A DNA stretch of 64,000 bases from Ochotona curzoniae. Its lineage: Eukaryota; Chordata; Mammalia; Lagomorpha; Ochotonidae. This document shows, piece by piece, positions 32,301-41,025 of this stretch. The DNA is taken from assembly GCF_017591425.1 (NCBI RefSeq), contig NW_024467106.1, forward strand, positions 26,030,501 to 26,094,500, read 5' to 3'. Below the pieces are notes generated by a model. It was not told the origin of the DNA and did not search any database. It was given only the letters and a program-made list of their open reading frames with translations. The translations under genes were made by a program, and so were the position numbers. How positions within the stretch are numbered: position 1 is the first letter of the stretch; every line of letters starts with the position of its first letter.

Positions 32301-35264
32301 ACATCATGGGAAAGCAACACTGTAAATATCTCAGAGGCAGAATATTTTGTTTTCTGGAATGTTGGCCCCAGTTATTCGCTCGAATAACTGAAAGCTGCAC
32401 CACTGTTCTTTCAAGCATCTTCTTGATCAGCACACACAAGATTGCCACTTACAGCATGCAGTCCATGACTGCAAAGGGGCATCCAACAAAGATGAAAAAC
32501 ACAGCCCATGCACACTGTGATGCCTACTCTGGCACAATACCACCTCTACCCAGAGGAACAGAAGTCTTTAACCTGCCTGAAGACAGCAATCCTGATTGCT
32601 TTGGCATGCTTTCCTTTTTCTTTGTTCCATTTGTCCAACTGATTTCTTGTTTCTCCAGCATTTCGCTAGTTCTGGTCTCTCCACTTCTTGCTTCACCATC
32701 TCTCTCCCCTGAGAAGGTACCTCTCCTGACTTGGATGTGTTTCTGAAAATTCTCGGAGCATCCTGCTCAGATATGTCCTTTAGTCTGCCAGGGAACAAGC
32801 CTGGTTGACCTTTGGAGCTAAAGGAACAGGCTCAGGGATCAGACCACCTTAACTGTAGCCAAAAAAGCCAGATGCTAATGCTGAGGCATGAGGAATCACG
32901 AGGAATCATGAGGAATCACGAGGAATCATGCTCAGGTTCTCATTGGGCATTGTCACCTTCCTGTAATGCATTTCTTACACACTCAAGTACATAAAGTTCT
33001 TCAAAGCAAACAGAAAATAAGTGCAAGCAGTAATAAAGCATGTATTTACCCTGTTGCCAAAAAATACTGACTAGGGGAGAAGAGATTTGAGTGAAAGATC
33101 CCTACATAACTAAATAAGAAATACCAGAGAAATTGGAAGTTTCCTCAGGGTGACTATCAGGCAAACTACACATTGAGTGGCCAAGGGCAGGACCAGTGAA
33201 GGAGAACCCAGACATTTTTTGTTGTTTATTGTTCTCTGTATCCAACAAGTTTGATTTGATGAACACATATGCATTTATTCTTCTAATTCTATAGCTGACA
33301 GCATAAACTGTTCATAGGTGCCTTTTGTTTCTTCAGTGTACTCTGCAGCAATCTCAGCTTTCAGAGGGAAGGAGGCTGATGATAAATGGTGCAAGAGAAG
33401 ATAATGAATCCCCAGTAATTCTAATTCACCTCCCACTAAATGCTGTGAAGGGAAATGGAAGAAAGAAATGGGGGAGGAAAGAACTCCAAAATAATTTATA
33501 TCCACTCAGAGGTAAAGAATTAAAGCTGATTGTTGAAACTGCCCACCCGCTACACATACATAGGAGAGGGAGGGAGGGTTTGTTAACCCCCAAACATCCA
33601 TAGCAGCAGTTCCTTCTCTGTATTTTGCCCGTAGAGTTCTTGCCCTGCCTGTTCCTCCCAGTGCAGTAATGAAAAAAAATCCTTGGTTGTGCTGTAGTCC
33701 AAGACTTATCTGCCTTCCCCACCGCTCCTTTTCTCATTGGAAATCTGTGAAACACCCATGGGGCAGGAGGAGAAAACTAGAAAATGTGAAGATTAAAAAT
33801 GTAGAATGTATTGGCAAACAGGGATCCCCAAAAGATCCCTGATCAGTCGCTGGCTTTATCAAAAGAGCAGCAGCACCTGTAGCCTTTCAGCCAATGGTAA
33901 TTCAAAGCAGAGGGAAGCAACTTTCTAAGCTGGTGATCCACAGGATTCAGGCACACACACCTGACAGAATATCCCCTCCAATCAGATCTGCGGGAGCAAT
34001 GATAAGCAAGCCTGGAATCTCTCTTCAGCACAAGGTAACATTTCCTCCATCTTTAGGTAGCTGGAAAAAAAAAATCAGAGAAAAAGCAAACTCTGTGGGA
34101 GGAGGGGAGAATTAGAACTGAATTGGCTCATTTGGCAGGCATGGAAACAAGGAGCCCCTTTACAGGAGGGTGAAATCATGGTCAATTAGTGCAGGTGGTG
34201 GGATGCAGCAGCACTCACTTGTCCTGGGAATCAGAATTTGGTGCTAAGCCAGCACTCCAACAATCACACAGCCTGTTTAGGAACGGGTGCTCCCAAACAA
34301 GAGCCTATGGAGAGCCCTTTTTAGAGGAGGAAGAGGAAAATGACTGCAAACTAACATTTGCTTTTACTCACTTTGGAAAACGCAGAGAGAAGAAAAGCAA
34401 CACCACCACATTAGAAGCCTCGACTCTGGGGATGGAATTGACCCATAATCAATCCTAGCTCCTTTGTTTTCTGACCCCACATTGTAATGTAGGCACCCGT
34501 TCACGAGCCAAGGAGCCAGGGTTGCTCGAGTGGGCCAAACATCAGTTCCTGCCACTCGCCACTGTGTACAAGTTGGTGAAGCAGTTATCACCTCCTCTCC
34601 ATAATGGGGAACAGTAAGTGAACCACATCCGCCTCTGTTCCTTGCCTGGCCTCTCACCATTTGCTCACAGATACCTTCTGAATCCCAGGGGTTCATCACT
34701 CAGTGGCTGTTTCTATTCCTAAATGGCAGAGTCAATCTCACCACCTCCCATTTTGCTCTCAGTCTGCTAAAATAGAATTTTAATCTTTTCCTGCGGCCTC
34801 TAATTCAGTCATTTACAATGTTCTCCAGAAGACATTCCTAGCTGCTTGGGTCAACTGAAATTAATCTCTCAATCTTTATTAACAGACAACATATCACTTA
34901 GAACTTGGACTGTATTATCTCACATTGTCCTCAGATTTCCTATGACATAGGCTGGTCTCTTCAACTAAAGAGCAAATTCTTTAATTCAACTTTTCCTATT
35001 ATTGATGGTGCATAGACAGTGAGTTAAGGCTTAGCACACCGAGCATTGTCATCAGTTTGAAGACCAGTAGAAACCACGTGTAAATGCCAACTTTATATAT
35101 ATAGAACAAAACTTGTGAATAGTAGCTAGACCCCAGATATAAATGTGAGTTTAATTAGGTTTTTATAACTTACGGTTTCTTTGATTATCCTTTAACTTTA
35201 GTAATTAAAATACTTGATTGTTTTTAGCAGATCAGTTAAGTTTCAAATGCCTTATCTGTATCTT
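32301..35264. other. Unique non-coding sequence
   Basis: No recognisable gene. The plus-strand open frame 32306-32746 (146 codons) includes a hydrophobic segment, but no known family and no signal peptide at its start. The interval is richer in G+C at 34,180-34,720. Apart from the minisatellite listed next, no repeat is recognised. Confidence 0.4.
32887..32930. repeat. 10-bp minisatellite, about 4.4 units
   Basis: Units are AGGAATCACG and AGGAATCATG, alternating (32891-32930), with a partial CATG unit in front. The two unit types differ by one C/T at a CpG. The total length is too short for a CRISPR array and there are no spacers. Confidence 0.95.
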
Positions 35265-35425
35265 CTCACTGAAGTTTCATTACCAATTAGACAATATTAT
35301 TGATCCAGTTTTGTAAATGGGGAACATGAGTCCAAGTAGTGCTAAGTATCTTACCAAAACTCACACAGTAGCCCAAACAGCAGGAACTCAGACCCAGGTT
35401 GCCTCACTTCAGAGTCTGAGTTGAC
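35265..35425 (-). repeat. MIR fragment, antisense
   Basis: CACTGAAGTTTCATTACCAA, CCAGTTTTGTAAATGGGG, AACTCACACAGTAGCCC, CAGGAACTCAGACCCAGG and TCACTTCAGAGTCTGAG match antisense MIR ('ttttacagatgggg..ggtcacacagctag..gggattcgaacccagg..gactccagagtc'). Confidence 0.75.
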
Positions 35426-35569
35426 TTCCCTCCTGTTTCCTTTTCCCTACATGGTTAAATTTGGGAGTGGTAGGTACACAATAAGCCATCCTTTTTCAAC
35501 CTGGAACTTTCATATTCTTCAAGATAAGAGCATTTAACAAAGTGCTATTTTTTTTTAATATTTCCTCTT

Positions 35570-35660
35570 CAGTGTTTAGTCTATGCTAGGTACAATACTA
35601 ATCTAAGAATTTGCATATATCACATCCTTTCATCTTCCCAACTGCCTGAAACTAGTCAGG
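35570..35660 (-). repeat. MIR or L2-type 3' fragment, antisense
   Basis: TCTATGCTAGGTACAATACT, AATTTGCATATATCACATCC and CATCTTCCCAACTGCCTGAA resemble 'tatgccaggcactgttctaagc..tttacatgtattaactcatttaatcctcacaac' antisense. Confidence 0.5.
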
Positions 35661-35663
35661 TAA

Positions 35664-35735
35664 TTATATACACACACATATATAAACACATGTGCGTGTA
35701 TGTATGTATGTATAATAATTAAACATATATAATAC
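35664..35735. repeat. Compound AT-rich microsatellite
   Basis: TATACACACACATATATAAA, then GTGCGTGTATGTATGTATG and further TATA. A mixture of (CA)n, (TATG)n and (TA)n. Confidence 0.85.
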
Positions 35736-37387
35736 AACTCATTCCTTTTGTACACATTAAGTAATTGGAGCTTGAATTAAATACTTTATCCCATGACAAC
35801 ATGTTTTCTATGGCGATTTGAGGATTCAAATTTAGTTCCATCCGATACTGGAGGCCAAACTCAACCTGTTTGCTTTCCTGCTTTCTCATATTATGATAAA
35901 TTATACTGCTTAGATGATTTAATTACAGCAAATTTTATTTTATAATGGCCATGCAGATTGGTGGTAAATAATTAAATTTATGTTCCTCCTGGCAATTGAA
36001 CACTACACTTATTAAAAGGAAAATTGTATTAGAGCATTGGATTTCAAAAGCGAGTGTGATGGAAGGAGACAACCACGTGGAGTGAAAGGCGCTCTGCAGT
36101 GGACCCCGGTGGGTACTGACAAGGAAAACCAGAGAAAAAGAAATGCACGTTATTCCCAGGGCTGTTATTCAAAGCTTCTCTTTATGTAAGGATTTCCCAA
36201 CCAGAATAGCATCCCCTACGGAGTTCTTATCAGCATTAAACATTAATTCGGCAAAAAAACAGTTTTAGAGCATAATGGAATCTAACTGGCAGCCAAACAC
36301 AACACGAGAGAACGCAAACCAGAATCCTGGCGTCGTCACTCAAGACACAGGAACATTCCAGAGACCGAGGGCAAGAGAAGGGACCACAAACACACTTTCG
36401 TACTAGAATTTTCAAAAATATTCTTCTACTCCCCTCACCTTCCATCCCCCTGCCATTTTTCTGTCGTCTTGGGACATGAGTTTCTAAGAAACAGCTTTAG
36501 GTAGAATCCAGGATAGATTAACAGGGTATAGTCACACTAAGGCTGCTCTGCAACAGGAAAAGAACAAATGAAAGGCTGCATTTCCCTTCTCCAGGTCTCA
36601 CTTCCTATTTGCCAAATGTGGTTAAATTGTGTACATTTCTCAGACACCTTGGAAATCAACTATGATAAAGAAGACAATGTTGACAAACCTTTGAGGTCGG
36701 AGCTGCTGCTGCCGCCGAACCAACCGGAGCTCTCCTGGAGCCGGCCACAGAAACTGCCCAGGAAAGATACAGCCGCAGTTACACTTCCTCTGGCTTTCTG
36801 CCACAGTTGGCCCCTTTAAACCTGATAACTTCACAGCTGGGGCCAAGGAACTTGGATTGCTCAGGAATTAGGGGTTTAACTGGGGGCACCTGCTTTCACT
36901 ACTCTTAATGCTTTTTTCTTCTCCCTCCTGCACTTAGAAGTTTTCAGAATAAGATTTATTCTGGAAATTATTTCTAATAAAATAATTACTATGGTGTTAT
37001 TTCTTCTCACAACCAGTTTTTTTTTTCTTTTCACAATCAGTTTTATTTACATGTGCCATGTTACCTATATTTTACACGAGAATAAATTCCTGCTCACAGA
37101 TGTTTGCACTTGGCCCTGACAACAGCCTCCTGCATGATCCTGCTTACCACTGGGAACAGCCAAGCATACTTACACCTGTGTTACCTGCTTACCTACGTAC
37201 CAATGGCAGAGAAGGAGACAGAAGCGTCTAGAAGGGATACTGTATCACTTACACAACAGGCATATTCCACTCTCTTCATGGGTTGTTTTACCCTCAGGAA
37301 CAGCCTGATAATCGGCAAAAATTAAGTTGAGGAAGTTCTCAGTGTGTGTTTCATTTTTAAAAATACGTACTTAGTGACAAGTGAGGT
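35736..37387. other. Unique non-coding sequence
   Basis: No gene is recognised. A short GC-rich island at 36,690-36,780 (CTGCTGCTGCCGCCGAAC) contains several CpGs, unusual for the neighbourhood. The part 35,900-36,060 is complex sequence with homeodomain-type TAATTA and AATTAAAT motifs, but nothing provable. Confidence 0.4.
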
Positions 37388-37500
37388 TAACTTCAAAGAG
37401 TGTAGAAAAATGGAATTCACAGATAAGCTTTTATTTGGTGCAAAAGTTTTGAATCTAGATTTTTTTAAAATTATTATACTCACGACTTTTTTTGAAAACT
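37388..37500. mobile_element. Small inverted-repeat DNA element, copy 2
   Basis: ACTTCAAAGAGTGTAGAAAA, TGGAATTCACAGATAAGC, TTTTATTTGGTGCAAAAG and CACGACTTTTTTTGAAAA match the organisation of the element at 7383-7500: left terminal repeat, interior TTTATTTTGGTGCAAAA, right terminal repeat. Confidence 0.55.
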
Positions 37501-37856
37501 CTGTATGCACGGTCTTTAAAAAAGTTTCTACACAAAAACAGATTTCTCTAATTTCATTTCCTACATACTTCTAAAATTACCTCTGTGTTATAACATATCC
37601 ATCCATAATAATGGCTGTGCCTTATGGAATTCCATGCTTTTTATGTAATTTAATTTTGAAATGTCCTTTTAGGGTTGCTGTATCAGTGGGCCCATTCCGT
37701 AAGAGAGAACGGTGAGGGGTAATGACTTGGGAGATTGCCCAAACTGATGCAGCTGCTGAGGCTCAGGGCTGGATCAAGCAAGCTCTAGCCAACCTGTTTG
37801 TCCCTGTTCTGATTAACCTCTCCTCCATGTTCTTCTCAAAGCAGGAGCTTCTTGGG
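37501..37856. other. Unassigned sequence
   Basis: Nothing recognisable. Confidence 0.4.
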
Positions 37857-38047
37857 ACAGACATGTGGCATACTGGGTAAAGCCAGCATCCCATCAAGGG
37901 ACCTGTTCATGTCCTGGCTGCTCCACCTCCAATCCAGCTCCCTGCTAACAGCATGGGAAAAGCAGCAGAAGATGGCCCAAGTGTCTGGGTCGCTGCAGCC
38001 TGCCAGGGAGACCCAGTTCAAGATCTAGGCTGCTGCTTTCAGCCTAT
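37857..38047 (+). repeat. C-SINE, sense, 3'-truncated
   Basis: GGGTAAAGCCAGCATCCCAT, GTCCTGGCTGCTCCACCTCC, CAGCTCCCTGCTAACAGC, GCAGCAGAAGATGGCCCAAG and GAGACCCAGTTCAAGATC are in order. First member of a five-copy cluster. Confidence 0.85.
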
Positions 38048-38119
38048 CCTTCTTGTCTTCAGGCAAACACATTGTTTGCTATTGTGATGTATTAGATTAC
38101 ATTTCCTATAGTTTTACTT

Positions 38120-38444
38120 TTTAAGATTTAAATTATCTTTATTGGAAAGTCAGATACACAGAGAGGAGGAGAGACAGAGAGGGTGATATTGCACCTGTTG
38201 ATTCAATCCGCAAGCGGGCGCCATTGCCAGAGCTGAGTCAATCCGAAGCCAGGAGCCTGGAACCTCTTCTGGGTCTCTCATATGGGAGCAGGGTTCCAAG
38301 GCTTTGGGCTGTCCTCCACTGCTTTGCCAGGCCACAAGCAGGGAGCTAGATGGGAAGAGGAGCTGCTGGGATAAGAACAGGCACCCATGTGGGATCCCGG
38401 CATGTGCAAAAGGAGAGTTTTAGCCCCAGGCTACTGCACCGGGC
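38120..38444 (-). repeat. C-SINE, near full length, antisense
   Basis: The copy starts with the antisense tail AAGATTTAAATTATC..TTTATTGGAAAGTCAGATAC and CAGAGAGGAGGAGAGACAGA. It then has GAAGCCAGGAGCCTGGAACC, TCTGGGTCTCTCATATGGG, GGGCTGTCCTCCACTGC and CAGGCCACAAGCAGGGAGC, and ends CTACTGCACCGGGCC, the antisense head. Second member of the cluster. Confidence 0.93.
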
Positions 38445-38445
38445 C

Positions 38446-38505
38446 ACTTTCTTTCTTTCTTTTTTTCTTTCTTTTTCTCTTTTTTATCTTCTTTTCTTTC
38501 TTAGA
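38446..38505. repeat. (CTTT)n pyrimidine-rich simple repeat
   Basis: ACTTTCTTTCTTTCTTTTTT and CTTTTTCTC pattern between two antisense C-SINEs. It most likely derives from the poly-A tail of the SINE at 38498-38825, read antisense. Confidence 0.9.
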
Positions 38506-38825
38506 TTTACTGATTTATTATTGCAAAGTCATATTTACAGAGTGAAGGAGAGACAGAGAGAAAGATATTCCATCCTCTGATTCACTCCCTAAGTAGCTGC
38601 AACGGCCAGAACTGAGCTGATCCAAAGCCAGGAGCCAGAAGCGCCTCTTCTGGGTCTCCTACATGTATGTCAGGTCTCAAGGCTTTGGCCCATCTTCAAC
38701 TGCCTTCCCAGGCCACCAGCAGGGAGCTGGAAAGGAAGTGGAGCAGCTGGAACATAGATTGGTACCATAAGGAATCCTAGCACATGCAAGGCAAGGACTT
38801 TAGCCACTAGGTACCATGCGGAGCC
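38498..38825 (-). repeat. C-SINE, full length, antisense
   Basis: TTAGATTTACTGATTTATTA, GCAAAGTCATATTTACAGAG, GATTCACTCCCTAAGTAGC, GATCCAAAGCCAGGAGCC, TCTGGGTCTCCTACATG, CAGGCCACCAGCAGGGAGCT and TAGGTACCATGCGGAGCC cover tail to head. Third member of the cluster. Confidence 0.93.
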
Positions 38826-38849
38826 ATCATTTAAAAAAATTTTTTTTAA

Positions 38850-39158
38850 AGATTTTATATTTTTTTATTGGAAAGGCTGATCAGATTTATGGAAAGAGAG
38901 AAAGATTTTCCACCTACTGGGTCACTCCTCAAATAGCTGCAACAGCGAGAGCTGAGCTGATTGAAAACCCAGGGGCTCTTCCAGGTCTCCCATGTGGGTG
39001 CAGGGTCCCAAGGCTTTGGCCCATCCTATGTTGCTTTCCCAGGCCATAAGCAGGGAGATGGATTGGAAGTGTAGTAACAGGGACAAGAACCAGTGTCCAC
39101 ATGGGATGCCAACTCTTACAGGTGGAGGATTAACCAGCTGAGCCATTGCACTGGTCCC
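38850..39158 (-). repeat. C-SINE, near full length, antisense
   Basis: AAAGATTTTATATTTTTTTA, TTGGAAAGGCTGATCAG, GGGTCACTCCTCAAATAGC, TCTTCCAGGTCTCCCATGTG, GGTGCAGGGTCCCAAGGC, TTTCCCAGGCCATAAGCAGG and GAGCCATTGCACTGGTCCC. Fourth member of the cluster. Confidence 0.92.
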
Positions 39159-39204
39159 ATGTTTTAACTTTAGGAAAAGAAAGAAAACTCACTGCTTTTG
39201 TAAA

Positions 39205-39518
39205 TTTTATAGGTTTACTTTCATTTTTTAAAAATTTGAAATGCAGAAAGGTACACACTCACAGGTAGAGACAGACTTCCTATCCACCGAATCAGTTCCC
39301 AAATGCTGTCAACAACTGAGGCTAGGCCAAGCTAAAGTTAAGAGCCTGGATGGGGGTTCCAGCCCACATGGATGGCACGGACCCAACTACTCAAGCTATT
39401 ACCTGGAACATCCGGGGGTATGCATTAGCAGGCAGCTGAGTCAGAAGTAGAGCTGGTGATGAACTCAGGTGCTCCGCTAGGGCATGCAAGCATTTCCCAA
39501 AGCACCCATGCCTAATGT
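39205..39518 (-). repeat. C-SINE, older subfamily, antisense
   Basis: TTTGAAATGCAGAAAGGTAC, GAGACAGACTTCCTATCCAC, GGCTAGGCCAAGCTAAAG, AGCCTGGATGGGGGTTCCAG, GCATTAGCAGGCAGCTGAG and GATGAACTCAGGTGCTCC correspond to an older C-SINE in antisense. Fifth member of the cluster, and more diverged than its neighbours. Confidence 0.8.
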
Positions 39519-40007
39519 TCACACCACCCACAAACCGTTTTTTAGCGTGGCCCTAATATTTCACATTCTCACTCACGGTAATCAGAGTTCCAGTTGTTCT
39601 ATATCTTCAACAAAATTTGATAAAGTCAATCTTTTGAATTTTCAGTAAGGATATTCTGGGCCTCTATAGTATACTTTGTACTATGAAATCAGGTATAGAG
39701 GCACTAAAGAATTAGACAAAACAACCCAAGCCATGGAACTCAAAATCTACCTGGGCATATCTGGAAGTAGTTAGAGCACACTTACTATAGATGTTTATGT
39801 CTGTGACATGACAATATAGGAGTCACTAAAATGGTATCTACATAAGATGGATTAGGCATTGTTAAGAGCGGCTGGTCAGGCTTAGCTTCTGTACACAAGC
39901 TTCACGCCGAGCTAAAAGGAGGTGTGGTATTGACAGAACAGAAGATGATGTTTCAGAAACCTCCACTGACTGAGCTCACTTACTCAACTTATTCACCTTT
40001 TCATTCA
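39519..40007. other. Unassigned sequence
   Basis: Nothing recognisable. Confidence 0.4.
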
Positions 40008-40040
40008 TAATGAGGGTTGTGCTGTCAATGACCCTCATTA
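40008..40040. repeat. Perfect hairpin: 10-bp stem, 13-nt loop
   Basis: TAATGAGGGT (40008-40017) and ACCCTCATTA (40031-40040) are exact reverse complements around TGTGCTGTCAATG. No U tract follows and no terminator role applies in this genome. Confidence 0.95.
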
Positions 40041-40393
40041 AGCTATAAAACAGATTCCAGGGAGTGATCTCGCCAAGCTCTCAGCATAGACTGTCAGCCC
40101 TGCAGATTACATGGATTGAGGCAAAGAAACAGATAATTAGTGACACATTTGGAGAAATACTGCAAAGTAACGTGGGCATACTGAGAGGAAAAAAAAAAGC
40201 CACACTACATCACGTTAGCCCCGCACTCTGCCGGTGCTAATGCAGTACCCGAGCACGGCTTCCTGGAGGTGTGGGTTCTCAATACTTCACCAGGAAGCCA
40301 GCGCCAGGAAAACTGGTCCTCTCTCAACTGCTCCAAGTGAGTCAAAGTTCTGCTTAGAGTAAATAAAATCATCTTAAAGGAAATAATTATCTG

Positions 40394-40421
40394 TGCTTGT
40401 TTTAAAAAAAGAAAACAAGCA
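40394..40421. repeat. Perfect hairpin: 10-bp stem, 8-nt loop
   Basis: TGCTTGTTTT (40394-40403) and AAAACAAGCA (40412-40421) are exact reverse complements around AAAAAAAG. Confidence 0.95.
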
Positions 40422-40909
40422 TTTTCGCTTGTAAAGCCTGGCTAGTCCCAAGGTGTTGGTGCCAGTGTAAGTCGTGTAGAGGTGTGTTTCATCGCCAGAG
40501 GCTTTGGGGGTTGCTGGAATGTCTTTCTAGACACAGCTCCCTGGTTCTCCAAGATGTTACCCATATCCCAAAAGGCTTATTCTCTTTCTAGACCCCCCCC
40601 CAAATCCCTATTCTTCCTGAAAAATCTGTCATCCCAGTCTCCAGTTTTCAAACAGGCTATTTGTCACACAAATAGCAATCATTTCAGAATACATTTAGTT
40701 GAGAGGGTCTGTGGATTCTGACGAGTTGCAGAAACTGTGAGATAATGGTTACCATTAAGACTAGTGCACATGATGCTACCAATAACTCCTAGAACACACT
40801 TCTTTGAAATATTTTTTTTGTTAGGCTCACTTAATACTACATATCCACTACAAATTTGCAGATGCTTTATTCACCATAATTTTTCCTACTCTATTAAGGA
40901 ATTAAATTA

Positions 40910-41025
40910 AACTTGGTTTCATCTCTACCTCTGAAAAATGAGAACCATGACAGAGTTCTTGTGCAACAAAAAGCTTTTAGAGCAGTGCCAGGCACAGAGT
41001 GACTGCAATTCAGTCTTGCAGTATA
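40910..41025 (+). repeat. MIR fragment, sense
   Basis: TTGGTTTCATCTCTACCTCT, GAAAAATGAGAACCATGACA and TTTTAGAGCAGTGCCAGGCA match sense MIR ('cctcagtttcctcatctgtaaaatggg..gcttagaacagtgcctggca'). Confidence 0.65.

Noticed and set aside
32306..32746. Plus-strand open frame of 146 codons with a hydrophobic C-terminal part
   Set aside because: It has no known domain, no start context worth noting and no sign of splicing. Its 5' end adjoins a MIR. A chance frame is more likely.
32887..32930. CRISPR-like short direct repeats
   Set aside because: The units are contiguous with no spacers, and the genome is mammalian; it is a minisatellite.
34560..34640. ACAGTAAGTG considered as a splice donor at about 34,611
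   Set aside because: A single donor-like match without a paired acceptor or coding frame is expected by chance many times in 64 kb.
40008..40040. Hairpin considered as a transcription terminator
   Set aside because: There is no following U tract, and intrinsic terminators of this kind do not apply to this genome.
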